DNA of 64,000 nucleotides from Halalkalibacter oceani (GTDB lineage: Bacteria; Bacillota; Bacilli; Bacillales; Bacillaceae_D): assembly GCF_040544555.1 (NCBI RefSeq), contig NZ_JBEPKD010000001.1, forward strand, positions 626,622 through 690,621. Reading direction: 5' to 3'. Shown piece by piece: positions 33,169 to 42,584 of this stretch; position 1 is the first letter of the stretch; every line of letters begins with the position of its first letter. The notes under the pieces are model-generated. The model was not told the origin of the DNA. It worked only from the letters and a program-made list of their open reading frames with translations, and searched no databases. The translations under genes and the position numbers were made by a program.

Positions 33169-34257
33169 ATGAAAATCAAAGCTGCTGTAACTCATGAGCA
33201 AGGACAGGATTTTAAAATTGAAGAGGTGGAGCTGCACGAACCTCGCCTTGATGAAGTACTAATTAAAATTGTGGCCTCTGGCGTTTGCCACACTGATGCG
33301 GTCGCTCGCGATATAGGGCTTTCACCGTTTCCAGCCGTGTTCGGGCACGAAGGAGCCGGGATCGTCGAGAAGGTCGGTGAAGGCGTCCAGAATATAGCAC
33401 CAGGGGATCATGTTGTTCTTTCCTATGCGTATTGCGGAAGCTGTGAAAACTGCTTGAGCGGTCATTCCTCCACATGTGAGAATTTTAACGATTTGAATTT
33501 TGGCGGTGAAATGAGTGACGGTACTCACCGTCTTCATCAGCATGACCAGCCTGTGTCGACTTTCTTCGGACAATCTTCCTTCGGTACTTACGCCGTGGCG
33601 AACCAGCGGAATGTCGTTAAGGTTGACAAAGACGTTGATCTTGCTCTGCTTGGACCATTAGGATGCGGGATTCAAACGGGTAGCGGAACGGTCCTGAATA
33701 AGCTTAAGCCCGCTTTTGGTTCTTCCATCGCCATTTATGGGGCTGGAGCGGTCGGCTTAAGTGCTGTAATGGCCGCTAAAATCGCCGGCTGCAAGCACAT
33801 CATTGCCGTCGATATTCACGATAACCGGCTTGAGCTGGCTAAGGAACTCGGTGCCACCCATGTCTTAAATGGCCAAAAAAGCGATGTCGTAAAAGAAATT
33901 AAAGCCATTACCGGAAGTGGAACTCACTACGCGATCGAGACGACGGGTGTTCCTCCTGTGGTGAAACAATCTGTTCACGCGCTTCGTCCGCTAGGAGCGG
34001 TGGCGATTGTCGGCGTGACGCCAGCGATCGAATTTGACGTTCACAACGATATTATGGCGGAAGGAAAAACGATTATGGGCGTCATCGAAGGAGACGCGGT
34101 GCCACAATTGTTTATCCCTGAATTGGTTGAGTATTATAAAAAAGGATTATTTCCTTTCGACAAGCTCGTCCAGTTTTATGAATTTGATCAAATTAACCAG
34201 GCATTTGAGGATTCAAAAACAGGAAAAACAATCAAGCCGATTTTAAAAATCAGCTAA
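33169..34257 (+). CDS. Zinc-dependent alcohol dehydrogenase (aryl-alcohol type)
   Basis: A 362-residue medium-chain dehydrogenase. Catalytic zinc ligands: Cys in SGVCHTDAVARD, His-Glu in VFGHEGAGIVEKVG and Cys in PLGCGIQTGSG; four structural-zinc Cys in YCGSCENCLSGHSSTCENF. NAD site GAGAVGLSAVMAAKIAGC. The insertion after the structural zinc lobe and the LGCGIQTG motif resemble benzyl/aryl-alcohol dehydrogenases. ATG at 33169 follows AGGGAGTGCGAAAA. TAGTCA and TATATT with a 17-bp spacer lie about 60 bases upstream, with GCAAA/TTTGC arms between them. Confidence 0.88.
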   Translation: MKIKAAVTHEQGQDFKIEEVELHEPRLDEVLIKIVASGVCHTDAVARDIGLSPFPAVFGHEGAGIVEKVGEGVQNIAPGDHVVLSYAYCGSCENCLSGHSSTCENFNDLNFGGEMSDGTHRLHQHDQPVSTFFGQSSFGTYAVANQRNVVKVDKDVDLALLGPLGCGIQTGSGTVLNKLKPAFGSSIAIYGAGAVGLSAVMAAKIAGCKHIIAVDIHDNRLELAKELGATHVLNGQKSDVVKEIKAITGSGTHYAIETTGVPPVVKQSVHALRPLGAVAIVGVTPAIEFDVHNDIMAEGKTIMGVIEGDAVPQLFIPELVEYYKKGLFPFDKLVQFYEFDQINQAFEDSKTGKTIKPILKIS

Positions 34258-34264
34258 TCGATGC

Positions 34265-34298
34265 GGGGCATCAAGGCGGAACGACCTCCTTATGCCCC
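34265..34298. terminator. Hairpin between convergent genes
   Basis: GGGGCAT (34265-34271) and ATGCCCC (34292-34298), extended by AAGG/CCTC-type pairing. It overlaps the 3' end of the cyclotransferase gene. Confidence 0.5.
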
Positions 34299-34700
34299 CT
34301 CTTCCTTACCGCTATCCTGCCCGGAAAAAGTGAACCAATCGCCACTGCTTATTTCAGCATCGAGATTCTGTAATGGTTTTCCCGCTATATAGACGTAGGC
34401 CTGATGCTGGCGTTTACCAAATACCGTTTGGCGAATCCGCTCGTATAAATTATTGTCGCCATTTACGACATAATCCTCAAGCTCGTCAATTTTTGCTAAT
34501 ATCTCCGCATCCACGACATACAGCTCACCGACTACGCGTTTCTTCGGATGCCGCTTCAGTGCTGGGTAGCCATCGCCCGTATCATGGAGCTCACCGGCTG
34601 TCCAGCAGCTCCGCTCGACACAGACGGCCCGCTCCAAATAATGATCATTTTCCCCTCCAGAGCGTAATGTTCCATAAACAAAAAGTAAATCAGTTACCAT
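34290..34700 (-). CDS. Gamma-glutamylcyclotransferase (AIG2/YtfP) family protein
   Basis: A 136-residue AIG2-like protein. FVYGTLRSGGENDHYL is the substrate-loop signature at residues 7-22; VVGELYVVDAEILAKIDELE carries the catalytic Glu of the fold; ending WFTFSGQDSGK. RBS GAGGTGGGAACAGAACA. Such small proteins remove gamma-glutamyl groups from amines or peptides; the substrate is unknown. Divergent to nothing, upstream of the next operon's end. Confidence 0.87.
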   Translation of the reverse strand: MVTDLLFVYGTLRSGGENDHYLERAVCVERSCWTAGELHDTGDGYPALKRHPKKRVVGELYVVDAEILAKIDELEDYVVNGDNNLYERIRQTVFGKRQHQAYVYIAGKPLQNLDAEISSGDWFTFSGQDSGKEEGA

Positions 34701-34797
34701 TGTTCTGTTCCCACCTCATTCGTTTCTGCTGTGAGGAAAATAGTAAAATGGACAAAAGGACAGACAGCTCGCAAACTGCCTCTCCTCTTTATTCGTC

Positions 34798-35670
34798 CTA
34801 TCCTTTAAATGAATAAGACGGCGTTCCTTTCACTCCCGGTTTAATGTGGAAGACCCCACCTGAATGCGGGTAGCGCTGTAATTCTTCTTCACTAAGCCCT
34901 CTTCTCGCCGTCGTAATAAACAATTCGTCAAGCTGTTCACCGCCAAAGCAGCAGGATGTCACTTGCTTCGCCGGGACAGCAACTTCACCAATTCTCTCCC
35001 CTGTTCGCGGGTTCCAGCGTGACACCTTATAGCCGCCCCATTGCGCCACCCAAAGCATGTCATCCTGGTCGATTGTCATCCCGTCCGGAATCCCCTCACC
35101 TTCCGGAATGGTGACAACAACGCGCTTGTTCGTGATTTCTCCTGTTGCCAGCTCGTAATCAAAAGCGTTGACCTGCTTCGTCGGAGAATCAATATAATAC
35201 ATCGTTTTACGATCGCTTGACCAGGCCAGCCCGTTTGAAATCGTAATATCGCTCAGCTTTTGCTCGACTGTCCGGTCCGGATGAAGAACATAGAGAGAGC
35301 CGCTCGGCTTCTGCTCATCAATGTCCATCGTCCCCGCCCAAAAACGGCCCGCCGGATCACATTTTCCATCATTGAAGCGGTTGTCAGCCAATTCAGGTTC
35401 CGGATTGCTGATCAGCTCAGCTTCACCGGTCGCTTCATCAAGCGTATAAAAGCCGGTTTGAGTGGCGACGAGCAGGCCACCCTGTTCCCTGACAACAACC
35501 GCTCCGACAAGATCCCCAACCTCAGTCACTTCAGTTGTCTCCGTCTCCGGCTGAAAGCAATGAACAGTTTTCCCCAGTATATCGACCCAGTAAAAACGCT
35601 GAGATTTGCCGTCCCAGCATGGGCCCTCTCCAAGCAGTGATTTGGCATCAATTCGTAGCGTCGCCTTCAT
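34798..35670 (-). CDS. SMP-30/gluconolactonase family protein
   Basis: A 290-residue six-bladed propeller. Metal-site residues: Glu in LLGEGPCWDGK, Asn in ADNRFNDGKCDPAGRFWAGT, Asn in ITISNGLAWSSD and Asp in EGIPDGMTIDQDDMLWVAQW. These match lactonases acting on sugar lactones (gluconolactonase, L-arabinolactonase). Last gene of the sugar operon; the lactone would come from the dehydrogenases just upstream. RBS AAAGGAGGAAGAAAAA. Confidence 0.88.
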   Translation of the reverse strand: MKATLRIDAKSLLGEGPCWDGKSQRFYWVDILGKTVHCFQPETETTEVTEVGDLVGAVVVREQGGLLVATQTGFYTLDEATGEAELISNPEPELADNRFNDGKCDPAGRFWAGTMDIDEQKPSGSLYVLHPDRTVEQKLSDITISNGLAWSSDRKTMYYIDSPTKQVNAFDYELATGEITNKRVVVTIPEGEGIPDGMTIDQDDMLWVAQWGGYKVSRWNPRTGERIGEVAVPAKQVTSCCFGGEQLDELFITTARRGLSEEELQRYPHSGGVFHIKPGVKGTPSYSFKG

Positions 35671-35697
35671 TTTTTTCTTCCTCCTTTAGTTCTTTTT

Positions 35698-36747
35698 TCA
35701 GCAAACGTGGATGACAATTTTAATAATCTCCGGATCCTTGCGCTCCATTAAGGAAAAAGCCTGTTCTAATTCATGAAGCGAAAAGCGGTGCGTCACGAGA
35801 CTCGCTGTGTCCAGCTTCTTCGTTTCAAGTAATTCGACGACACTCTGCCAAACTCCTGGGCTTCCTAAGGAACCGCAAATGTCGAGATCACTTGTGACAA
35901 TCGTATCGAGATCAATCTTCGCCCGTTTCCCTCCGCATAAGCCGAGCAGGACGATGCGGCCACCGGCCGCGGCGATTTGCGTTATGCTTTCGACTGCTGC
36001 CGGACTCCCGCTCGCTTCGATAATCCGACTGAACATTTCACCATTGGTAAGGGCGGCTGCCCGTTCAATGAGATCATCGCGGGAGAGATCAATGATTTCA
36101 TCAGAACCAAGCTCAAGCCCTTGTCGGAGTCGCGTCTCTCTCATATCAATCAGGACGACCTGTTTCGCACCATAGGCTTTTGCTGCTTGAACAGCCAACA
36201 GTCCGACCGGTCCTGCTCCGATGATCGCTACGCTGTCCTCAGGCGTAACCTCCAGTCGTTTGATACCGCGCAAGGAAACCGCCGCCGGTTCAAGCAGGCA
36301 GGCTTGCTCATAGGAAATTGACGGATCGAACACGTGGAGCGCATGTGCCGGGTAAACCATATATTCTGCGCAGGCACCATCTTTTCCGAGCACCCCATTC
36401 TCGACCCGGTTCGGACAGAGATTATAGCTGCCAGCAAGGCATGTGCGGCACGTTCCGCAGGAAATCGTCGTTTCCCCAACGACGCGGTCGCCAATCTTGA
36501 CCCGTGTAACGTCGCGGCCGATGTCAACCACTTCACCCGACCACTCATGACCTGGAATAATCGGGTATGTCGCCTGGCCGTTAAGAAAATAGATCATTTC
36601 TCCCTGGTAAATCTCTAAATCCGTCGCACAAACGCCGACACAATGTACTTTGACGATGACGTCATTCTCTTTGCAGACCGGCCGCTCAACTTCCTGATAG
36701 CGTAGTGATCGCGCCCCGGTCAGCTGCATTGCCTTCATCGTTTTCAT
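35698..36747 (-). CDS. Zinc-binding polyol/sugar dehydrogenase
   Basis: A 349-residue medium-chain dehydrogenase of the sorbitol/threonine dehydrogenase type. Catalytic Cys in CVGVCATDLEIYQG, His-Glu in IPGHEWSGEVVDIG, structural-zinc Cys in SCGTCRTCLAGSYNLC, Glu in LLEPAAVSLRG and cofactor site IIGAGPVGLLAVQAAK with Asp in VVLIDMRETR (NAD preferring). It overlaps the Gfo/Idh/MocA gene by four bases. Expected to oxidise a sugar or polyol taken up by the ABC transporter of this operon. Confidence 0.88.
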   Translation of the reverse strand: MKTMKAMQLTGARSLRYQEVERPVCKENDVIVKVHCVGVCATDLEIYQGEMIYFLNGQATYPIIPGHEWSGEVVDIGRDVTRVKIGDRVVGETTISCGTCRTCLAGSYNLCPNRVENGVLGKDGACAEYMVYPAHALHVFDPSISYEQACLLEPAAVSLRGIKRLEVTPEDSVAIIGAGPVGLLAVQAAKAYGAKQVVLIDMRETRLRQGLELGSDEIIDLSRDDLIERAAALTNGEMFSRIIEASGSPAAVESITQIAAAGGRIVLLGLCGGKRAKIDLDTIVTSDLDICGSLGSPGVWQSVVELLETKKLDTASLVTHRFSLHELEQAFSLMERKDPEIIKIVIHVC

Positions 36748-37739
36748 CTGCTGCCGTCACGCTCCTTTTGAGTAACCTGATAAGAAACAAATGACGTTCC
36801 TTGATGCTGCTCGGCAAGCTCAACCAGCTCCTGCACCGCTTTCGCATCCGCCAACGTAGAAAGCGGCGGCTTTCCGGCAGCAATACATTCCTCTATAACA
36901 TACTTCGCCTCAAAATAGAATAAATCCTCGTAGCGCGGGTAAGCTTTACTCAAAGTTCCGAGAGACCGCTCATAGACGACATCCTGCCAATTATGAACCG
37001 CTCCGCCGTTGGAGCCGAGAATTTTCACCATATACGTCCATGGATTCGTCGTTTTGTCATCGCAGGCAAAGCTGGAAAAGAGCACAACCTGCGCCCCGTT
37101 TTCCATTCCAAGAATGATAATCGACTGATCCTCCTGATCCAGCTCGTCATAATGCAATTTCGTCGTATGACAGCCAATCGTTTTCGGCAGACCGAGAAGA
37201 TAGAGCGTCGTATAAAGATGATGGGTCATGATCTGGCGGTTGACCCCTGGATAATGGGACGCCAGCTCCTCGCTGTGAAAGAGATTAAACGTCATCCAGA
37301 CGCTGCAAATTTGGCCGAACACTCCTTCTTCAATATGTCGGCGGAAACGAATGATTTCCGGATAATAAATATAATTATGAGCGGGAAAGCACACCTTGCC
37401 GGCTTTCTTTGCCGCTTGCTCCAATTTTTCGATCTCGGCAACATTCATCGCAACTGGCTTTTCGACAAGAACATGCTTTCCGGACTCAAGCGCCCTTGTC
37501 GCATGTTCGACATGGAGCTCGACCGGCGAAAGCACATAAATCAGCTCGATCTCCTTTTGCGCCAGCAATTCAGTCAAAGTTGGATAAGAGACCGCTCCCC
37601 ATTCCTGCGCGCGCTTTACCGCCAATTGCCCGTTCGGTTCGTAAAATCCGACTACCTCAGCTGCTTCAATTTGCTGCAACGCCTGGTAATGCACTTCAGA
37701 GATCGCTCCTGCTCCGATAAAACCAATTTTCATTGTCAT
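36744..37739 (-). CDS. Gfo/Idh/MocA family oxidoreductase
   Basis: A 331-residue NAD(P)-dependent oxidoreductase. Rossmann motif KIGFIGAGAISEVHYQAL at the N-terminus, LIYVLSPVELHVEHATRALE, and the hallmark KHVLVEKPVAMNVAE near residue 95. C-terminal half is the GFO/IDH/MocA beta-sheet domain. Start: ATG at 37739 lies six bases after GGAGG; ATG at 37733 is also possible. Acts on a sugar or inositol-like compound; together with the zinc dehydrogenase it may form a two-step oxidation or oxidation-reduction of the same sugar. Confidence 0.88.
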   Translation of the reverse strand: MTMKIGFIGAGAISEVHYQALQQIEAAEVVGFYEPNGQLAVKRAQEWGAVSYPTLTELLAQKEIELIYVLSPVELHVEHATRALESGKHVLVEKPVAMNVAEIEKLEQAAKKAGKVCFPAHNYIYYPEIIRFRRHIEEGVFGQICSVWMTFNLFHSEELASHYPGVNRQIMTHHLYTTLYLLGLPKTIGCHTTKLHYDELDQEDQSIIILGMENGAQVVLFSSFACDDKTTNPWTYMVKILGSNGGAVHNWQDVVYERSLGTLSKAYPRYEDLFYFEAKYVIEECIAAGKPPLSTLADAKAVQELVELAEQHQGTSFVSYQVTQKERDGSR

Positions 37740-37755
37740 CCAAGCCTCCATTTTT

Positions 37756-38787
37756 TTAACGTTTGATCGAACTCATCACATTCGCCGCAACGGCGATGAG
37801 CAGCACGAGTCCGATCGCCAGATTTTGTCCGTCCGAGCCGATTCCAAGCAAATTCAGCCCATTGACGAGTACACCCATCAGAAACACGCCGACCAATGTC
37901 CGCCACATACTGCCGGACCCGCCAAACAGCGCGGTGCCCCCAAGAATGACAGCGGCAATCGGCGGCAGCATCAGTCCAACACCTGCGGTGACTTGCGCGC
38001 TGCCGACACGGCCGAGCATCATGATCCCGGCGAGAGCCGCGCAGCCGCCGCTGATCATCAGCACAATGATCTTATGCTTCGCCACATGAATGCCGGACAT
38101 TTTCGCCGCTTCCTTATTGCCGCCAATCGCGTATAAATTTCGCCCAAATACGGTTTTGCTTAAAATGATGTGGCTAATCATAAAGACGAACGCGAAGACG
38201 AGGATGATCACCGGAATGCCGAACAACGTGCCTGAGCCGAACCATTGCAGGCTGTCGGGAATGCCGTATAACGGCTGTGCCCCCGATAAGAATAAATAAG
38301 CCCCTTCGGCGATATACATCATCGCCAATGTCGCCATAAAAGACGGAACCATCAGCTTCGCGTTGAAAAAACCGGCAATCGCGCCAATCCCCGCGCCGGC
38401 GAGAATCGTCACGATAAAGGCGAGCCAGACCGGAAGCTGAAAGCCGATGTCATACCCTCCCGTTGCCAGCGCCCCGGCCAACAGGCCACATAACGTCATA
38501 ATGTGGGCAATACTTAAATCGATCTCGGCCGAAATAATAACGAAGGTGACGCCCACCGCCATGACACCGATGATTGAAACCTGACGCAATATATTAATGA
38601 TGTTGCCGTACGTTAAAAAGTGAGGCGATAAAATCGAAAAGACGATAATCGCCAAAATCAAGCCGACGATCGGCCCGACGACGGCGTAATTGACATTCCT
38701 CAGCTTAGCTTTCCATTGGGCTTTTCCACTTTCTTCATCGAGCACAGACCCTGTTTGCGGCTCGAGCGGACTGTTTTGTTGCGTCAT
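37756..38787 (-). CDS. Ribose-type sugar ABC transporter permease
   Basis: A 343-residue polytopic permease of the RbsC/CUT2 family, with about ten membrane segments. Motifs ILRQVSIIGVMAVGVTFVII, DLSIAHIMTLCGLLAG, and NLYAIGGNKEAAKMSGIHV (the EAA-like coupling region) are as expected. ATG at 38787 follows GAGGAGTGATTCC, overlapping the ATPase stop region. Forms the channel with the ATPase and binding protein next to it. Confidence 0.9.
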   Translation of the reverse strand: MTQQNSPLEPQTGSVLDEESGKAQWKAKLRNVNYAVVGPIVGLILAIIVFSILSPHFLTYGNIINILRQVSIIGVMAVGVTFVIISAEIDLSIAHIMTLCGLLAGALATGGYDIGFQLPVWLAFIVTILAGAGIGAIAGFFNAKLMVPSFMATLAMMYIAEGAYLFLSGAQPLYGIPDSLQWFGSGTLFGIPVIILVFAFVFMISHIILSKTVFGRNLYAIGGNKEAAKMSGIHVAKHKIIVLMISGGCAALAGIMMLGRVGSAQVTAGVGLMLPPIAAVILGGTALFGGSGSMWRTLVGVFLMGVLVNGLNLLGIGSDGQNLAIGLVLLIAVAANVMSSIKR

Positions 38788-38792
38788 CGGAA

Positions 38793-40322
38793 TCACTCCT
38801 CTTGATTTTCAAAAATACTGCTCATAATTTTCTCTTTCGTTACCTCGCCTTCCCTAAGCTCCTTGACAATTCGTCCTTCGTGCATCACAAGACAGCGATT
38901 GGACAGACCGATCAACTCCGGAAATTCTGAAGAAATAAACAAAATCGCCGCTCCTTGGTCGGCCATCGCCTTCATGATCCGGTAAATTTCCGACTTGGCA
39001 TTGACGTCTACGCCCCTCGTCGGCTCATCAAAGATCAGCACGCGTCCCTTTGCCGCTAGCCACTTTGCCAGCACGACCTTTTGCTGATTGCCACCGCTCA
39101 AATGAAGAATGAGCGCATCCTCAGACGGGGTTTTCACATTGAGCATCTCAATATATGTCCGCGCCTTTAGACGCTCAAGCTTGTCACTGATCAGCCCTCT
39201 TCTGACCGTATCCTTCACCGTCGTCAGGTTAATGTTTTCCTTGACGCCGAGCGTGCCAACAAAGCCTTCCTTTTTGCGATCCTCTGTGATCAGTCCGATG
39301 CCGTGCTTGATCGCCTGGGCCGGACTTTTAACTTCAATTTCCTTCCCGCCGAGCAGCAGCCGGCCGCCATCCTTTGGGTCGGCGCCAAAAATCGCCCGTG
39401 CCAGCTCCGTCCTGCCTGCGCCCTTCAACCCGGCCAGGCCGACAATTTCACCACTTCTAATTTGCAAAGAAATATTCGCGAAGCGACCGGCCGAGCTGAA
39501 ATGTTCGACCTCAAGCAGCACCTCGCCAAACGAGTCCGCCTTTGGCGGATAAAGCTCGGTCAGCTCATCCTGATTCGTCCCCGTCATCAAGGAAATGAAA
39601 ACCTTTTCCAATTCGTCCTTCTTTCCATTTACGCTCATCGTGTCAATCAGCTCACCGTCACGCAACACAGTCAGCCGGTCAGAAATCGCAAAGATCTCTT
39701 CAAATTTATGTGTGATAAAAATGATCGCCTTCTCCTGCTGTTTCAGCTTGCGAATCGTCGCAAACAGCCGCTGAACCTCACTTTCACTGAGCGCCGAGGT
39801 CGGCTCATCAAGTAAAATCATCTCAGCATTCTGGCTCAGCACTTTCGCAATTTCAATCATTTGCTGGTCGGCAATACTCAACTGACCAACAAGCTGGTGC
39901 GGAGACACCGTCATTTCAAGCTCCGCTAAAATCTGTCTGCTGTCACGAATCAGCTTCTTTCGATTAACGAAGCCCGCTTTATTACGCGGCAGACGTCCGA
40001 GATAAATATTTTCCGCCACACTCAGCTCCGGAACGAGGCTCAGCTCCTGATGAACCATACCGATTCCAAGCTTTCTCGCCTCTTCGGTATTACCCGGCTT
40101 CACCAGCTCGCCATGAAGATAAAGCTCTCCATCATAATCGGTATGAATGCCGTCGATAATTTTGATTAAGGTGCTTTTCCCGGCTCCGTTCGCCCCGAGC
40201 AGCGTATGGACTTCGCCTTTGCGGAATGTGATCGAAATATCGCGCAAAACCGGAATGCCGCCGAACTGCTTGCCTATGTTTTTCGCAGTCAAAATCGGGA
40301 TTTCAGCGGAAGTCATCATCAT
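38793..40322 (-). CDS. Ribose-type sugar ABC transporter ATP-binding protein (two ATPase domains)
   Basis: A 509-residue RbsA/MglA-type protein with duplicated ATPase domains. First: Walker A GANGAGKSTLIKII (residue about 43), QLSIADQQMIEIAKVL, Walker B EMILLDEPTSAL. Second: GLKGAGRTELARAI replaces Walker A (degenerate, as is normal in this family), LSGGNQQKVVLAKWL and RVLIFDEPTRGVDV are intact. RBS GGAGGGAAGG. Powers uptake of a monosaccharide or polyol. Confidence 0.92.
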   Translation of the reverse strand: MMMTSAEIPILTAKNIGKQFGGIPVLRDISITFRKGEVHTLLGANGAGKSTLIKIIDGIHTDYDGELYLHGELVKPGNTEEARKLGIGMVHQELSLVPELSVAENIYLGRLPRNKAGFVNRKKLIRDSRQILAELEMTVSPHQLVGQLSIADQQMIEIAKVLSQNAEMILLDEPTSALSESEVQRLFATIRKLKQQEKAIIFITHKFEEIFAISDRLTVLRDGELIDTMSVNGKKDELEKVFISLMTGTNQDELTELYPPKADSFGEVLLEVEHFSSAGRFANISLQIRSGEIVGLAGLKGAGRTELARAIFGADPKDGGRLLLGGKEIEVKSPAQAIKHGIGLITEDRKKEGFVGTLGVKENINLTTVKDTVRRGLISDKLERLKARTYIEMLNVKTPSEDALILHLSGGNQQKVVLAKWLAAKGRVLIFDEPTRGVDVNAKSEIYRIMKAMADQGAAILFISSEFPELIGLSNRCLVMHEGRIVKELREGEVTKEKIMSSIFENQEE

Positions 40323-40391
40323 CCTTCCCTCCTTGCGTTTCTATCTTTTGAAAAAGCGGCGAGCGACATTTGCTTCACTCGCCGCTATCCG

Positions 40392-41396
40392 TTACCACGC
40401 TTTCGTTTCAAGCATTTCTTCCGCATTTTCTTGATAAATAAGCTCTGTCGGCACCCACACATTCTCCTCGACTTCTTCCCCGTTTAAATGAGCAAGCGCC
40501 GCCTTCATTCCGTCACCAAGCATGCTCGGCAGCTGCAGCGACGTTCCGTAAATTTCGCCCGTGATAATCTTTTCCACCGTCGAAACCTGACCATCCATCC
40601 CGAACAGAACAAGGTCTTCCGCCCGACCGGCCGCATTTGCCGCCTGGAGTGCGCCTTCGATCATCATGTCGTTATGAGAAATGAAGCCATGGAGCTCGGA
40701 ATTCGCCGTTAAAATATCCTCCGCGACCCCGAGTGCCACCGTTGAGGAAAATTCGCCGGTGAGGCTTGTGACGATTTCAACCCGTTCATCCGCTTCCAGC
40801 ACATTGTGAATCCCTCTTCCCCGTTCGATTGCCGCTGATGAGCCCGGCGTTCCTTCCAGCTCAGCAACCTTCCACGTTTCGGCGTCCGGATGCTTTTCTT
40901 CGAGCCCTTCAAGAAACTTCTTCGCCGCACTTTCCCCCATTTCAACATGGTTCGTGCCGATATGGGCGACAATATCGACGCTGTCTCCCTCAACCGAGCG
41001 GTCGACTGTAAAAACAGGAATGCCCTGCTCATTTGCATGGCGGATCGCCGGAATCACGCCTTCTGTCGTGATCGGAATAATAACGAGCGCATCGACTCCT
41101 CTGGTCACCATGTCTTCAATATCCTGATTTTGTTTCGATTGATTATCCTCAGCGTTGAAAAATAACGCTTCTACTCCTAACTCTTCAGCTGTCGTTTCCC
41201 ATGACTTTTGCGCAGCAACAAAAAAGGTAAATTCTAATGAAGGAACAGATGTACCAATGACAATGTTATCGCTTTCATTATTAGCCTCGCCATTATCCGT
41301 GCCGCCTACTGCCTCTGAGCCTGTATCCTGTGAGCACGCCGCCAGTACACAGCAAAAAATGATCATCATTCCAAGACATAATTGCCATTTTCTCAT
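40392..41396 (-). CDS. Ribose-type sugar ABC transporter substrate-binding lipoprotein
   Basis: A 334-residue lipoprotein: signal MMIIFCCVLAAC with lipid Cys near 21, then a short Gly/Asn/Glu linker and a type I periplasmic-binding fold beginning VIGTSVPSLEFTFFVAAQKS. NQDIEDMVTRGVDALVIIPI and VFTVDRSVEGDSVDIVAHIG are typical of RbsB relatives; LFGMDGQVSTVEKI is the C-terminal signature. First gene of the operon. A perfect cre box lies inside its 5' coding part. The ligand is not readable. Confidence 0.9.
   Translation of the reverse strand: MRKWQLCLGMMIIFCCVLAACSQDTGSEAVGGTDNGEANNESDNIVIGTSVPSLEFTFFVAAQKSWETTAEELGVEALFFNAEDNQSKQNQDIEDMVTRGVDALVIIPITTEGVIPAIRHANEQGIPVFTVDRSVEGDSVDIVAHIGTNHVEMGESAAKKFLEGLEEKHPDAETWKVAELEGTPGSSAAIERGRGIHNVLEADERVEIVTSLTGEFSSTVALGVAEDILTANSELHGFISHNDMMIEGALQAANAAGRAEDLVLFGMDGQVSTVEKIITGEIYGTSLQLPSMLGDGMKAALAHLNGEEVEENVWVPTELIYQENAEEMLETKAW
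41264..41277 (-). promoter_or_regulatory. Perfect cre box inside the binding-protein gene
   Basis: TGAAAGCGATAACA on the coding (minus) strand matches TGWAANCGNTNWCA at all 14 positions, about 120 bases after the start codon. Such positions act as CcpA roadblocks. Confidence 0.65.
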
Positions 41397-41493
41397 TTTT
41401 CTTCCTCCTTTTGTCTCTCGTACTCTCTTTGACCCCTTGTCAATCTGACTCTTCTTGCTTTGTCTCTTTCTTCCATTTGAAGAAAGTTATTGT

Positions 41494-41499
41494 ATTATA
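41494..41499 (-). promoter_or_regulatory. -10 element of the sugar operon, without a good -35
   Basis: TATAAT on the minus strand, about 98 bases before the binding-protein start. The 16-18 bp upstream window holds no recognisable TTGACA, which fits a promoter needing the divergent AraC-type activator. Confidence 0.45.
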
Positions 41500-41630
41500 T
41501 ACGGGCAATCGCTTGGATAGTCGTACAATATCATGCACATATTGGTCATCTTCTCAGCTTTCTTACTAATTTTCTGTGAAAATCCTCATAGAATAAGAGC
41601 AGGACAACATGCAGGAAAAGGAGGATCAAC

Positions 41631-42512
41631 ATGGTTCAGCTTTCTTTCGATGCTACCCGGTCTGCCGGAGACGAATTTTCGTTTGAAAAAACACCCGGTC
41701 TATGCTACGTCGGCCTGTTAGAGAATCAGCCAAACTGGTATTTTCCGAGCCATAAACATAATGACCTAAGTGAAGTGATCTATATTGCCGGGGGAGAAGG
41801 AATATTTAAGATTAACAATCAGACCTATAAAGGGGGAAAAGGAGACATTCTCATTTATAACAAAGGCGTGATCCATGAGGAATTTTCCAAGCCGGACGCT
41901 CCGGTCAAGCTCTACTTTCTCGGAATTGGCAACGTGGCGATTTCCGGTTTGGCAGAAGGAGATATCATCCCCGCAACGGTTGAGCCTGTTTTGAAAAGAA
42001 ACGAATGCTCACCTTATATCGAGGCATGTATGAAGAAAATATTTCAGGAAAATCAGGACAAGCAGCCCGGCTTTGCCGCCGTCTGCCAGCAGTTGACACT
42101 CATCATTTTGACGATCATTCAGCGGATCACAGCCGTGCAAAAAGAGCCGGTACACACCGGTCGCGCGCCATCGTTAAGCTTGCGGATGAAAACGTATATT
42201 GAAGAAAATTATATGGAAAATATTACGCTGCAACAGATCGCCGATCATTTTTTTATCAGTCCGAGCTATGTCTGCCATATTTTCAAAAAAGATATCGGCT
42301 ATTCCCCGATGCATTATTTGCTTCGCTGCCGGATCGGTGAAGCAAAGCGGCTGCTTCTCACGACCGATTTACGCATTTACGAGATTGCCAGACTCGTCGG
42401 CTATGATAACCCGAACTACTTTACGATGATGTTCAAGGAGATGACAAGGGAAACGCCAACACAGTTCAGACGTAACAATACAACGATAAAAGGACTTGCC
42501 GCGGAAGGTTGA
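41631..42512 (+). CDS. AraC-family transcriptional regulator with cupin sensor
   Basis: A 293-residue regulator. N-terminal cupin (residues about 35-105): FPSHKHNDLSEVIYIAGG, GDILIYNKGVIHEEF. C-terminal double HTH (about 190-285): LQQIADHFFISPSYVCHIF, then YEIARLVGYDNPNYFTMMFK and the RETPTQFRR end. ATG follows AAGGAGGATCAAC. It is divergent from the sugar transport operon and is its likely activator. A stem-loop overlaps its 3' end (GGACTTG near 42492 with CAAGTCC near 42530). Confidence 0.9.
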   Translation: MVQLSFDATRSAGDEFSFEKTPGLCYVGLLENQPNWYFPSHKHNDLSEVIYIAGGEGIFKINNQTYKGGKGDILIYNKGVIHEEFSKPDAPVKLYFLGIGNVAISGLAEGDIIPATVEPVLKRNECSPYIEACMKKIFQENQDKQPGFAAVCQQLTLIILTIIQRITAVQKEPVHTGRAPSLSLRMKTYIEENYMENITLQQIADHFFISPSYVCHIFKKDIGYSPMHYLLRCRIGEAKRLLLTTDLRIYEIARLVGYDNPNYFTMMFKEMTRETPTQFRRNNTTIKGLAAEG

Positions 42513-42584
42513 TCTTTCACCTTTCCACGGACAAGTCCTAAGCAATATCGAACAGTTGCGGGCAAAGCTTGGCTATCTGCAAGT

